A stretch of 64,000 bases of DNA from Flavobacteriales bacterium UBA6057 (GTDB lineage Bacteria; Bacteroidota; Bacteroidia; Flavobacteriales_G; Salibacteraceae), in the NCBI GenBank assembly GCA_002428995.1, contig DIYJ01000014.1, positions 135,247 to 199,246 of the forward strand, given 5' to 3'. The notes below the pieces were generated by a model that saw only the letters and a list, made by a program, of their open reading frames with translations, was not told the DNA's origin and did no database searches. Below are positions 48,664 through 57,302 of this stretch, piece after piece (the first letter of the stretch is position 1; each line of letters begins with the position of its first letter). The translations under genes were made by a program, and so were the position numbers.

Positions 48664-49146
48664 TTAGCAGCCATCACCGGAATACCACTGATGGGTATCA
48701 TGGTCGTAGTAGAACCAGAGGTCATAGAAGCACGGCTCTGCCACGGGGCCTGGCATGTGGAGCATCCGATGATAGTTCCAATGGCAATTCCAGGCCTCTT
48801 GCCAGTTACCTGATTCACAATGCCTGCGCTCTGGATTCGGGTTAGGTCCGGAACCTGACCCAGAACCGATGGTCTGCACCTGAGCTGTGACAGCTTGAGT
48901 TTCTTCATCCAGCGACAAGGTGAGGTAGGTTTCGCCCTCTTCCAGGGTTGACATCAAGGGCTCCACCGCTTCTGTAGCGTCTTCATACGAGGCCTCGAAG
49001 GCGTAAGTGGCCGTCAATAGCTCACCTTCCGATCGCTCGATGTTCAGCTGCGACTGTTGCGCCTGTGGGTTCAACTCATCCTTTTCACACCCGAAGGTGA
49101 TGATACTAAGTGCTGCCAGCATTGCAGCTTGCTTTAATCTCTTCAT
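48664..49146 (-). CDS. Small lipoprotein with Cys/Trp/His-rich C-terminus
   Basis: The protein has 160 residues with a lipoprotein signal (ITFGC, Cys at about 20). After an acidic part (ATYAFEASYEDATEAVEPLMSTLEEGETYLTLSL) comes a Gly/Ser/Pro joint (GSGSGSGPNPNPERR). A C-terminal module follows with four Cys and many aromatic and His residues (HCESGNWQEAWNCHWNYHRM, EPCFYDLWFYYDHD, YSGDGC). This pattern suggests a small disulfide-stabilised or metal-binding domain. Organisation resembles the acidic lipoprotein at 45674. Unknown function. No clear promoter element is visible upstream. Confidence 0.7.
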   Translation of the reverse strand: MKRLKQAAMLAALSIITFGCEKDELNPQAQQSQLNIERSEGELLTATYAFEASYEDATEAVEPLMSTLEEGETYLTLSLDEETQAVTAQVQTIGSGSGSGPNPNPERRHCESGNWQEAWNCHWNYHRMLHMPGPVAEPCFYDLWFYYDHDTHQWYSGDGC

Positions 49147-49419
49147 GTTGTATGTGTTTAACTGCCTACTCTAGATTGTCTTTTCGGCTATCGACTTTTC
49201 ATCAGGCATTGCACAATGCAACTGCTTGACAGACCTGAAATTGGACAGAAAAACAGCGTCTTAAAAGCGTCAATTGACATCTGCCTGGCATCGCTTCACA
49301 AGCGCTGAGTATGGGTTGCCATTCGAGTTTTTTGATGGCCCGCGCGAACCATCTGATATTGGGTTCCGGTTGTAACGCTTCGTGCTCCAGCTTCCTCCAG
49401 AGGTGGCTGGCTTCTACAG
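49147..49419. other. Intergenic region upstream of the DUF5690 gene
   Basis: These 273 bases contain no supported gene. The DUF5690 start is uncertain, and the right half could hold its promoter. No full TAnnTTTG element was found on either strand. Confidence 0.4.
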
Positions 49420-50730
49420 GTGAATGTTGACCTTTTCGTAACACCGGAGTTGATAAATATTCAACTTATTTGCAATGACAATAAGGCGATTGATTTGAAA
49501 GAGTTTCGATTTGTGATGCACGCCTCCGTGGCAGCCTTCGGGGTTTATTTCTGTATGTATGCCTTTCGGAAGCCTTTCTCAGTAGGGACATTCGAGGGTA
49601 TGATGCTCGCTGGAATGAGCTACAAAAGCGTGTTGATCATCAGCCAGGCTTTGGGATACATGGTCTCCAAATTTGCCGGCATTAAGTTGATCAGCGAGTT
49701 GCGGCCAGGGAAACGTATCCTGGCATTATTAGCATGCATTGGCATTGCAGAACTGGCACTGCTAGGCTTCGCGCTTACACCAGCTCCTATCAATGCGCTT
49801 TTTCTTTTTGTCAACGGATTGCCACTCGGTCTGGTCTGGGGCATCGTTTTCTCCTTCCTCGAAGGAAGGCGTCAAACCGAAGCCCTTTCTGCGGGGCTCA
49901 GCGTGAGCTTCATTATTGCATCCGGCTTTGTAAAGTCTGTAGGAGCCTGGCTTATGCTCAACATGGGAGTATCTGAATTCTGGATGCCTTTTACTACGGG
50001 GCTGGTCTTTGTGTTGCCGTTGCTCGCCTTTGCATGGCTCCTGTCGGCCATCCCTCCACGGTCAGATGAAGACCAGGCGGAGCGTACACTGCGCGTACCG
50101 ATGGACCGCAAGGCACGCATTGAATTCCTGAAGGAGTTTTCGTGGGGAATTGTGTGGATGATCTCCACTTACATGCTGTTGACCATCCTGCGCGATGTTC
50201 GCGACCTGTTTGCCGCAGAAATCTGGGACTCGTTGGGATATGGCGCAGAACCAGCCATTTTCTCCGTTTCAGAGCTGATCATCACCCTGGTGCTCCTGGC
50301 AAGCATGGTAGCACTGGTGTTTATCCGCAACAACCGGAAGGCCTTCATTACCATTCACTATGTGGTGGCTTTCGGCCTGGCACTGGGAGGAATAAGCACC
50401 TTGCTGTTTCAGCTGGGCTATCTGTCTGGCTTCTGGTGGATGGTGCTTTTGGGCATGGGCCTCTTCCTTGGATATGTGCCTTTCAATACCATCATGTTTG
50501 ATCGGCTCATTGCCCTGATAAAACGACAGAGCAACGTGGGATTTCTCATTTACATGGCAGACGCAATGGGGTATCTGGCAAGTATGGCCATCCTGCTCTA
50601 CAAGGAGTTCATGCATTCGACCATCAGCTGGATCAACTTTGTGATCTACCTGTCGCTCGTGGTTTCTGTAGTAGGTTTCGTGATGGTGTTTGCCTCGAAG
50701 CGCTATTACCTGCTCAAGGCAAAGAACTAG
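49420..50730 (+). CDS. DUF5690-family MFS-like inner-membrane transporter
   Basis: The protein has up to 436 residues with about 12 hydrophobic helices. The conserved start VAAFGVYFCMYAFRKPFSVGTFEG and later IISQALGYMVSKFAGIKLISEL fit DUF5690 (MFS-like) proteins. The exact start is not clear: the frame opens with GTG at 49420, but the first helix begins near residue 33 (ATG at 49516), so part of the N-terminus may not be translated. DUF5690 genes often sit beside phosphonate-degradation genes in Bacteroidota. It is convergent (four-base stop overlap) with the FAD oxidoreductase of such a set. A role in organophosphonate uptake is therefore reasonable inference. Confidence 0.85.
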   Translation: MNVDLFVTPELINIQLICNDNKAIDLKEFRFVMHASVAAFGVYFCMYAFRKPFSVGTFEGMMLAGMSYKSVLIISQALGYMVSKFAGIKLISELRPGKRILALLACIGIAELALLGFALTPAPINALFLFVNGLPLGLVWGIVFSFLEGRRQTEALSAGLSVSFIIASGFVKSVGAWLMLNMGVSEFWMPFTTGLVFVLPLLAFAWLLSAIPPRSDEDQAERTLRVPMDRKARIEFLKEFSWGIVWMISTYMLLTILRDVRDLFAAEIWDSLGYGAEPAIFSVSELIITLVLLASMVALVFIRNNRKAFITIHYVVAFGLALGGISTLLFQLGYLSGFWWMVLLGMGLFLGYVPFNTIMFDRLIALIKRQSNVGFLIYMADAMGYLASMAILLYKEFMHSTISWINFVIYLSLVVSVVGFVMVFASKRYYLLKAKN

Positions 50731-51893
50731 CCAAAAGTGGCCTGAATGTTCTCTTCAGCGAGGCTGATGCCAGTGGTCATTCCCTTGCCTCCAATGCCGG
50801 TCACGATGCGAACTCGATCCGAAATCTTTGTGTTGACGACTTCCTTGGTGGTTTGGGTGTAATACCCATTCCAGGTGCTGGCAATTTGCGGCTTAGGAAT
50901 TTCCATAATGCGCATAGCCTCCTCCAGCATCGCCTGATTTAGCGCATAGTCAATCTCAAAAGACATCGTTTCGGTAGTTGCATTCCTCGTGTAGTGATGA
51001 GAGTCTCCCAGAATTAGGGAGCCATCTACAGCCTGCTTAAACAGGATGTGAACCCCCTGGCTACGCAGGTAGCTATCGGGCATTTCATCGATCACCCGCT
51101 GATAGGAAGGACAGGCGTGGAAAGCCTCGTACCTGCGGATCGTCAGTCCGGTAAGGATGTTGCCCTTCAATTGGTAATCTTTGGGCTGTGGAACGGTTTG
51201 TATCATTTGCAGGCGAGCGGTAACCAAGTCATGCTTGAGCAGTTCCTCGGCAAAAAGTGTCCGCAGCTCGTGCCCGGAGCAAACAATGACTTGCTCCGCC
51301 AACAGGGTGGCACCATTGGAACCCGTTACCTCAGCAAAATGCTCCTGTTCGCGGCAACTAAGTGCAGTGACTTTGGGCAAATACTCCAGTCCATACTTGG
51401 CAATCATCAGTCCGATCATGTCCCGAACCAGGCGCGTAGGCTCTACAGACATTTCCTGCGGAAAAAACAGGCCTCCTCTTACGTATCTCCGACTCGCCTG
51501 CGGCCACCTTTCAAATACTTCCTTATCAGACAGCAGATGGCATTCATATCCATCATTGTCATTGATCAGTTTCATTTCCTGAAGCAGCAACCACTCATCC
51601 TCGTCAGAAGCGAGATAAACGGATCCGTTTTGCCGGATGCTGGTGTTTTCGGAAATTTCAGGAGAGCCGTAATGCTTCAGGGCTCTTTTGCCCCGTTCGC
51701 GCCAGATTCCGGGAGGTAGGCCTGAAGGCACTACCTGTCCAAAATTGCGAACGGAGGCGCCCTGAGGCACAGGATTTCGCTCAAGCATCACCACACGTTT
51801 CCCCTTTCTGAGGGCGTGGTAGGCGTGCCAAACGCCAAGAACACCACCCCCAACAACGATCAGGTCAGATAACGTTCTGGAACGTCTAGCCAT
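50727..51893 (-). CDS. TIGR03364-type FAD-dependent oxidoreductase of phosphonate clusters
   Basis: The protein has 388 residues. Rossmann FAD motif: LIVVGGGVLGVWHAYHALRK, with VVMLERN. The segment GASVRNFGQVVPSG is typical of the TIGR03364 subgroup of DAO-like oxidases. FAD-binding C-terminal motif: VRIVTGIGGKGMTTGISLAEE. Members recur in phosphonate catabolic clusters and are thought to oxidise aminoethylphosphonate or N-alkyl derivatives to phosphonoacetaldehyde. The start (51893) overlaps the end of the phosphonatase-like gene by eight bases, so they form one operon with the hydrolase first. No phnW transaminase gene is seen, so this enzyme may replace it. Confidence 0.88.
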   Translation of the reverse strand: MARRSRTLSDLIVVGGGVLGVWHAYHALRKGKRVVMLERNPVPQGASVRNFGQVVPSGLPPGIWRERGKRALKHYGSPEISENTSIRQNGSVYLASDEDEWLLLQEMKLINDNDGYECHLLSDKEVFERWPQASRRYVRGGLFFPQEMSVEPTRLVRDMIGLMIAKYGLEYLPKVTALSCREQEHFAEVTGSNGATLLAEQVIVCSGHELRTLFAEELLKHDLVTARLQMIQTVPQPKDYQLKGNILTGLTIRRYEAFHACPSYQRVIDEMPDSYLRSQGVHILFKQAVDGSLILGDSHHYTRNATTETMSFEIDYALNQAMLEEAMRIMEIPKPQIASTWNGYYTQTTKEVVNTKISDRVRIVTGIGGKGMTTGISLAEENIQATFG

Positions 51894-52620
51894 TCAATAC
51901 AGGTTGCATGTGTGATTCAAGCTGAGCAGGCAACTCTACCAGGCCTCCGATCAGCGTTCCTCGTCCGGTCGCTTCCAATTGTGCGCGAGTGTGCGTGCCG
52001 TTGGTGACTCCCAAACTCAACAAACAACCTGCATTCACACCAGCTTCCAGGTCAGATGGAGTATCTCCAATGTTCACCACCTGCTTCGCGTCTTCAACGT
52101 TGAGCATTTTCATGGCCTTGAGGATCATGTCAGGATGCGGACGACCGTTTTCAACTTCATCACTTGCAATGGATAAGTTGATGAGCGCATCTTCGCCACC
52201 CATATAGTTTGAGTCCAGGCCCTTGAGCCATCCCAATCGCTCAAGGATGATATCTGCTACTTTACGATAAAAGCCAGTGGTCAGAGCGATCTTGATACCT
52301 CTCTCACTTAAGAAATGAAAGGTGTCCAAGACTCCATCTGTACCTACAATCGTAGCCGATCGATAGTAATCTTCCAGGATGTTTTTGAACAGGGCGTAAG
52401 AAGTGTCCACCTTATCCTCGAATTCAGCGTGATCGCGTCCTATTTGACGAGACCAAAAGTGCTCAAAAACGAATTTTTTGGACCAACCTTGCACCGCAAG
52501 AATTTCTTCATCTGTGACGTCTAACCCAACTGCCTTGCTCGCTTTTGCGAAACAGGCTTCTACTTCATGCTCATCTTTGACAGTGGTTCCAGCCATGTCA
52601 AATACCACAAGTTTAATCAT
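51886..52620 (-). CDS. Phosphonatase-like HAD hydrolase (TIGR03351/PhnX-like)
   Basis: The protein has 244 residues from the ATG at 52620; the frame extends further upstream to 52911 but crosses the promoter. HAD motif I is VVFDMAGTTVKDEHEVEACF, where DxAGTT is typical of the phosphonatase group. Motif II is LTTGF, the Lys is in the GRPHPDM region, and motif III/IV is NIGDTPSDLEAGVNAG. The family may hydrolyse phosphonoacetaldehyde to acetaldehyde and phosphate, although the TIGR03351 subgroup is only assigned by clustering. It is first in the operon with the FAD oxidoreductase and has a full promoter upstream. Confidence 0.9.
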   Translation of the reverse strand: MIKLVVFDMAGTTVKDEHEVEACFAKASKAVGLDVTDEEILAVQGWSKKFVFEHFWSRQIGRDHAEFEDKVDTSYALFKNILEDYYRSATIVGTDGVLDTFHFLSERGIKIALTTGFYRKVADIILERLGWLKGLDSNYMGGEDALINLSIASDEVENGRPHPDMILKAMKMLNVEDAKQVVNIGDTPSDLEAGVNAGCLLSLGVTNGTHTRAQLEATGRGTLIGGLVELPAQLESHMQPVLNG

Positions 52621-52658
52621 AGTACCTTCTGGATAAATTGTTGTTTCATATTTGTAAA

Positions 52659-52688
52659 CAAAAGTAGCATATTCATGAGGCTGCACAA
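52659..52688 (-). promoter_or_regulatory. Full Bacteroidota promoter for the phosphonatase operon
   Basis: On the minus strand: TTG (52688-52686), 19 bases, then TACTTTTG (52666-52659), matching both elements. The transcript would start near 52652, about 32 bases before the ATG at 52620. An inverted repeat TTGTTT...AAACAA (52641-52661) overlaps the start region. Confidence 0.7.
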
Positions 52689-52720
52689 TCATAAAGTTTA
52701 CTCTACATACTTTCTTAACA

Positions 52721-53395
52721 ATGATTTCAAAAAGGATTGGCTTACTGTTCGACATTGATGACACCCTGCTGCTCAGCAGTGGTATTGATGACGCTTGTTT
52801 CCTGGAGGCATTCAGCGAAGTTTTCGGGATTCCAGCACAGGATGTAGAACTCGCGTGGCATAGCGGTGGATCTTCTACAGACTCGGGGGCATTCAGAGAA
52901 ATGTGCATCACCCATATTCAGCGTCCGGCCTCAGCACATGAGCGTGAAAAGTTTGAAACCTTGTTTCTGGCTCAGCTGGAAGCCCGGATACCGGAAACGC
53001 AGGTTGCTAAAGGCCTGAAGGGGTTTTTGGAAATGTTGAGTAATAATAAACTCTTTTCCATAGGTATTGTAACTGGCAGCCTCAGAGCATCGGGATTGAT
53101 AAAGCTCGCACACTTGGGGCTTCCATCAGAAATGCTCCTTTCCACTGCCACCGAATTTGAAGAACGACCACGCATTCTCGGGCACGGAGTTCAACAATTG
53201 AAAACGGCTGAAAATGTAGATGAGTTGTGGTTCTTTGGGGACGGTGAGTGGGACTGGTTAGCCGCGCGTGAGCTCGACATCCATTTCATTGGAGTGGACC
53301 TCAGAGGCAATGGAAAACTGCTGGCCAAGGGAGCCAGGCATGTGATCGGTGACTTCACCGAGCTTCAAAAGCTTCCGTTCCTGAACCAGGCTTAG
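52721..53395 (+). CDS. HAD-family hydrolase
   Basis: The protein has 224 residues. Motif I is LLFDIDDTLLLSSG, motif II is IVTGSLRASG and motif III/IV is ELWFFGDGEWDWLAARE. This looks like a haloacid-dehalogenase phosphatase with a helical cap, from the phosphoglycolate-phosphatase-like group. It is divergent from the phosphonatase-like gene and convergent (four-base overlap) with the XRE-cupin regulator, so it is part of the phosphonate neighbourhood. The substrate may be a phosphonate-derived phosphate ester; this is inference. The ATG at 52721 sits 100 bases from the divergent ATG. Confidence 0.88.
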   Translation: MISKRIGLLFDIDDTLLLSSGIDDACFLEAFSEVFGIPAQDVELAWHSGGSSTDSGAFREMCITHIQRPASAHEREKFETLFLAQLEARIPETQVAKGLKGFLEMLSNNKLFSIGIVTGSLRASGLIKLAHLGLPSEMLLSTATEFEERPRILGHGVQQLKTAENVDELWFFGDGEWDWLAARELDIHFIGVDLRGNGKLLAKGARHVIGDFTELQKLPFLNQA

Positions 53396-53976
53396 TCTTC
53401 CCGGTCCTCCTCGAAGAAGTAGATCACCAGCATCACTGCACGTTCCTTGTACTTATTCACCGGAACGTGTGGCACTCGTGCATCAAATAGAATGCTGTCA
53501 CCCGCTTCTAATACGTAGGTTTCATCACCCACCACGTAATCTACCTTTCCTGAGATCAGGTACTTAAACTCCCAGGCATCTGTGATCACTTTCTCACGCT
53601 GCGAATTCGGCTCCACAGAAAGCATGACAAACTCTACCGAATTGCTCTGCATCGACTTACTGTAAATCGAATGATAATCGAACCCCTTCGACTCCACTTC
53701 CTTTTCGATCTTTTGGTAAGAGTCGGCTTTCATATGGATGCACAACTTGGGAGGGTCGAAGTGCAGCCCGTTGAAAAACTGATCCATGTTTACCTGAAGA
53801 CCTTTTACGATAGAGATCAACACTGGAAGGGATGGGACAGTACGCCCGTTTTCCACCTTCGATATCAAGCCTTTTGACACTCCTGCACGGTCAGCAACTT
53901 CACTTACGGTCAATCCAAGTTCAAGTCGATGCTCCCGAATTTTCTTTCCAATCCCAGATAAAAGATAGGTACTCAT
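53392..53976 (-). CDS. XRE-family regulator with C-terminal cupin domain
   Basis: The protein has 194 residues. N-terminal helix-turn-helix (about 8-63): IGKKIREHRLELGLTVSEVADRAGVSKGLISKVENGRTVPS. C-terminal cupin (about 115-190): VEFVMLSVEPNSQRE, FKYLISGKVDYVVGDETYVLEAGDSILFDARVPHVPVNK. This pattern is common in repressors that sense a small ligand. It lies between the phosphonate genes and the TonB receptor operon and is convergent with the HAD gene (four-base overlap). It is the obvious candidate to control both, perhaps through the GTTTACT motifs in the flanking spacers. Confidence 0.9.
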   Translation of the reverse strand: MSTYLLSGIGKKIREHRLELGLTVSEVADRAGVSKGLISKVENGRTVPSLPVLISIVKGLQVNMDQFFNGLHFDPPKLCIHMKADSYQKIEKEVESKGFDYHSIYSKSMQSNSVEFVMLSVEPNSQREKVITDAWEFKYLISGKVDYVVGDETYVLEAGDSILFDARVPHVPVNKYKERAVMLVIYFFEEDRED

Positions 53977-54185
53977 ATTGTGTTGTGAATGGTTCTCTTC
54001 TGCGCTGCCGGTAATAATAAAACATTAGGGCGGCAAGTGGCAAACAGGTTTAGTGATTCAAGTCTTTTAAAGGTATGAATGCAAACAAAAGACGGTTTAC
54101 TTATAAGAAACAAGTCGCGCTCCATTTAACGTTAACTTAACCAGAAGTTGAGTAATAGTAAACTTCCTCTCATTTCATTTGCCAT
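53977..54185. promoter_or_regulatory. Regulatory spacer between the XRE-cupin gene and the TonB-receptor operon
   Basis: This 209-base A/T-rich spacer serves divergent genes. GTTTACT occurs on the plus strand at about 54094-54100 and its complement AGTAAAC at about 54157-54163. The latter is in an imperfect palindrome at 54145-54165 (AAGTT at one end, AACTT at the other). No perfect TAnnTTTG element is seen. These repeats are candidate operators for the XRE-cupin protein. Confidence 0.4.
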
Positions 54186-54278
54186 GTGAAAAAGACAAAC
54201 ATAGACTGGCTTGGGGTGATTCCGATATCTGCATTGATACTCATCCTCACCCTTCTGCTCATTAAAGGTCTTCATTGA
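54186..54278 (+). CDS. Possible 30-residue single-helix membrane peptide
   Basis: This frame starts at GTG 54186 and ends at the TGA (54276-54278), whose last base is the first of the ATG of the TonB receptor (TGATG). The translation is a short polar head (VKKTNIDWLG) followed by an uninterrupted hydrophobic helix (VIPISALILILTLLLIKGLH). It is too short to be sure it is coding. The strongly hydrophobic composition and exact coupling to the next start are the evidence. It could be a leader peptide regulating the receptor, or a small membrane protein. Confidence 0.45.
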   Translation: MKKTNIDWLGVIPISALILILTLLLIKGLH

Positions 54279-57200
54279 TGAAAAGCGCGTTCAAATATAC
54301 TGTTGCAAGTGTCGGCCCGAGGGCACATTTTGTTATCGTAAGTTGGTGTACGGTTCTGACATTTCTGATGATCACTTTCATCAGTGAAGCGCAGACGGGT
54401 TCCGTGAAAGGAAAGGTCATGTCTGACGGAGTTTCCGTTCCATTTGCGAACATCCGCGTTCAGGAATCTACGCTGGGAACCGTATCCGATGCTGATGGAA
54501 GCTTCCTCCTCGAGAACATCCCCACTGGAAAGCGCACGCTTGAGATCACCTTTATAGGATTCGACACAGCCCTTTACGATGTGTCTGTGAAAAAGGGAGA
54601 AACAACCGAAATTGCATCCATCAACCTCCGGCAGAATGTTTCCTCACTGGAAGAATTCGTGATCGAGGGAGAAATGAAGGAAGGCGAGAAAAAGGCCATC
54701 ATGATGATGATGGAATCTAAGCGCGTAGCTCAAATCTCCTCCTCTGAACGGATCGAAAAATTGCCGGACAAAAATGCTGCTGAAGCCCTGCAGCGTATGC
54801 CAGGAGTGGTAATGGAGTCAGACCACGGTGAAGGTCAATACATTTCGTTTCGAGGTACGCCAACAGACTGGAGCTCTGTCACCATCAACGGTGATCGCAT
54901 GCCTGTAGCCAATGAGGAGATCATTGGCCGCGCCCTCAACCTGGATGTTCTGCCCACAAGTCTTATCGGCTTCATTGAGTACAACCAATCCATCACACCC
55001 GACATTGAGGGTGATGCCATTGGTGGTTCTGCCAACTTCATCACGCGCCAAATCCCTACGGACAGCCTACTCGAAATAGACGTGTCCACAGGGTATAACC
55101 AGAAAGCACAGAAACCCATGTGGAATGGCTCCATACTGGCTGGCTCAAGGTTCTTTAACGGTAAACTGGGCGCAGTAGCTGGTGTTTCAGCCTTCCGAAG
55201 AAACTGGTCCACCGACAACCAGGAAATCTTCTACGGAAGTAACATCAATCACTCCTTGTCGCGAATGGAACTTCGTAAGTATAACGGAGTAAGGCAAACC
55301 ATTGGTGCTCATGCCAAGCTGGACTACCGAATCAGCAAGCGACATACCATTTACGCTCTGGCCTTCACTGGGCAGATGCAAGATGATGAATACAACCGTA
55401 AAACCATGTATGCATGGAGCACGGGTGTAGGTCAGTCCATTCGCTTGCAGAGCATTCACAACATCTTGCAACACGGCATCAGAGGAGGTTCGGTTGGTGG
55501 TGAACACCAAATCGACAAGCGCCTCACCGCCCGTTGGGAAGTTGCTCAGTATGAATCAAGGTTTGGATACGGATCTGTTCCATTTGATGATGGAGACGAG
55601 CGCAACGGTTACTACGTAGTAGAATTTGAGCTACCTATTGAGTTTACCGATTTTCTCTACCAGGATGCAAATGGAAACCAGGTTGGAAGACTGGATGACT
55701 ATGATTCAAGGCTGAAGTTCCTGGACATCGACAGCCCTGTAGAAGGATATGGTGATAACTACACCAACATTCAACCTTCCTACATCGCCCTCCCAAACAT
55801 CGATTCTTCCTATGTCTTTACCCGGGCCTATACGGAGACAAACAAGAACATCGAGCGAGATCCGCTGGTCGCGAAGCTTGATTTTGACTACAAGGTTTCT
55901 GAGCACCTCACCATTTACGTAGGAGGTAAGTACCGAACGAAAACGGGAACCCGGGAAGTGGGTCTGGAAGCCTGGCAGCGCAACCCCTTTTCACGAGAAG
56001 TGATCTCTTATGATCGCTACGAAGTCGAAGACATTCCCAACAAGGAAAACTTCCTCAGGGAAACGGGTGGAAACTACTCGGACTACACCCTTCAGTTCCT
56101 GAGCGAAGAGGACCTTGACAACTTTATCGAAGACAGCGACACTCTGCTGACTTACCTGCCCTTTGGCGAAAGCACTCCATTCTATCCACAGTTTGTGGGT
56201 TCGTCCTTTGACTATGAAGAAGACGCGTATGCCGGCTATGTCATGGCTACCTGGAAGGCTCGAAGAAATGTGGAGATCACCGGTGGGCTTCGCTACGAGG
56301 AAACGCAGGTGCTTGTTACCGCTGATACGGTGATCAAAGAGGACATCGGAATTGGAGACACGCGCCAGCGTCTCGAACAGACACGAACCGAGCAGCGCTA
56401 TCCGGCTTTCTTGCCAATGGCAACGGTTAAGTGGAGCATTTTGCCCGACCTCAATCTCATCTACGCTTCCACCCGAACCTATCGCAGGGTAAACTTCAAT
56501 GAGGTGAAGCCCGGTGAGCCTGAGCTACATTATACTCACTTCCACATGCTGCGAGGGAATCCTTCTCTGAGGCCGACCTACTCCTGGAACAATGACCTCA
56601 GTATCCAGAAGTTCTTCGGATTGAACGGACTGATTTCAGTCGCCCTCTACCACAAATATGTGGTCGATCACATCTACACGGCCTTCCAAAGCGATGTGGT
56701 GAATGGAAACACCACGGCAGGTCAGTTTTCGATTCCGGGTGGGGTAGTGGCTAAGCGCTACGAAAATGCTCCCTGGGCCCATGTAGGTGGCTTCGAAATC
56801 GCCATGGAAAAGCGCTTTCCCAAAGCCCCTTCCATCCTTCGTCACTTCGGCCTGGGCGCAAACTATTCTTTGACAGAGTCCCGAATGAAAGTTCCGTCAA
56901 GGGATGAGCTACAGCCAATGACCCGCCAATCTCGAAACGTGCTCAACACACGTGTGTCCTTCGAGACGGAGCGCTTTCAGGCAAACCTGGGACTGACCTA
57001 CCGCGATCCTTACCTGATGGAGCTCAACCTCTTTGCCTACACCGATCCGGAAACAGGAGAAGAAGTAATCAGACAGGAAAACGATTATGACGTGTACATG
57101 GGTCGCAGCCTCGGGCTGGATGGCTCCATCCGCATAAAAATCACCAATTCACTCTATGGCTCTATAGAGCTAATGAATCTGCTCAACACGGAGTATGTGG

Positions 57201-57292
57201 AATTCAGGGGACAGCGTGAACGCCCAGTGAAGACTGAATACTACGGAATACGTGGACTTATCGGCATTAAATATGAATTCTTTCAATCGTAA
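54278..57292 (+). CDS. TonB-dependent receptor with carboxypeptidase-like N-terminal domain
   Basis: The protein has 1,004 residues. The N-terminus contains a hydrophobic signal segment (about 19-40). Then a CarboxypepD-reg-like domain (GSVKGKVMSDGVSVPFANIRVQ, DGSFLLENIPTGKRTLEITFIGF). The plug follows (about 165-265: EKLPDKNAAEALQRMPGVVMESD, ISFRGTPTDWSSVTINGDRMP, IEYNQSITPDIEGDAIGGSANF). The 22-strand barrel fills the rest and ends in an aromatic strand (IGIKYEFFQS). No SusD partner follows, so it is of the stand-alone rather than the glycan-utilisation kind. The cluster suggests an organophosphonate or phosphorylated ligand. Confidence 0.95.
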   Translation: MKSAFKYTVASVGPRAHFVIVSWCTVLTFLMITFISEAQTGSVKGKVMSDGVSVPFANIRVQESTLGTVSDADGSFLLENIPTGKRTLEITFIGFDTALYDVSVKKGETTEIASINLRQNVSSLEEFVIEGEMKEGEKKAIMMMMESKRVAQISSSERIEKLPDKNAAEALQRMPGVVMESDHGEGQYISFRGTPTDWSSVTINGDRMPVANEEIIGRALNLDVLPTSLIGFIEYNQSITPDIEGDAIGGSANFITRQIPTDSLLEIDVSTGYNQKAQKPMWNGSILAGSRFFNGKLGAVAGVSAFRRNWSTDNQEIFYGSNINHSLSRMELRKYNGVRQTIGAHAKLDYRISKRHTIYALAFTGQMQDDEYNRKTMYAWSTGVGQSIRLQSIHNILQHGIRGGSVGGEHQIDKRLTARWEVAQYESRFGYGSVPFDDGDERNGYYVVEFELPIEFTDFLYQDANGNQVGRLDDYDSRLKFLDIDSPVEGYGDNYTNIQPSYIALPNIDSSYVFTRAYTETNKNIERDPLVAKLDFDYKVSEHLTIYVGGKYRTKTGTREVGLEAWQRNPFSREVISYDRYEVEDIPNKENFLRETGGNYSDYTLQFLSEEDLDNFIEDSDTLLTYLPFGESTPFYPQFVGSSFDYEEDAYAGYVMATWKARRNVEITGGLRYEETQVLVTADTVIKEDIGIGDTRQRLEQTRTEQRYPAFLPMATVKWSILPDLNLIYASTRTYRRVNFNEVKPGEPELHYTHFHMLRGNPSLRPTYSWNNDLSIQKFFGLNGLISVALYHKYVVDHIYTAFQSDVVNGNTTAGQFSIPGGVVAKRYENAPWAHVGGFEIAMEKRFPKAPSILRHFGLGANYSLTESRMKVPSRDELQPMTRQSRNVLNTRVSFETERFQANLGLTYRDPYLMELNLFAYTDPETGEEVIRQENDYDVYMGRSLGLDGSIRIKITNSLYGSIELMNLLNTEYVEFRGQRERPVKTEYYGIRGLIGIKYEFFQS

Positions 57293-57302
57293 ATCAACAC
57301 AT

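Noticed and set aside
50727..51893. Annotation of the FAD protein as glycine oxidase or D-amino-acid oxidase
   Set aside because: The fold is shared, but the SVRNFG segment and the phosphonatase-like partner point to the phosphonate-linked subgroup.
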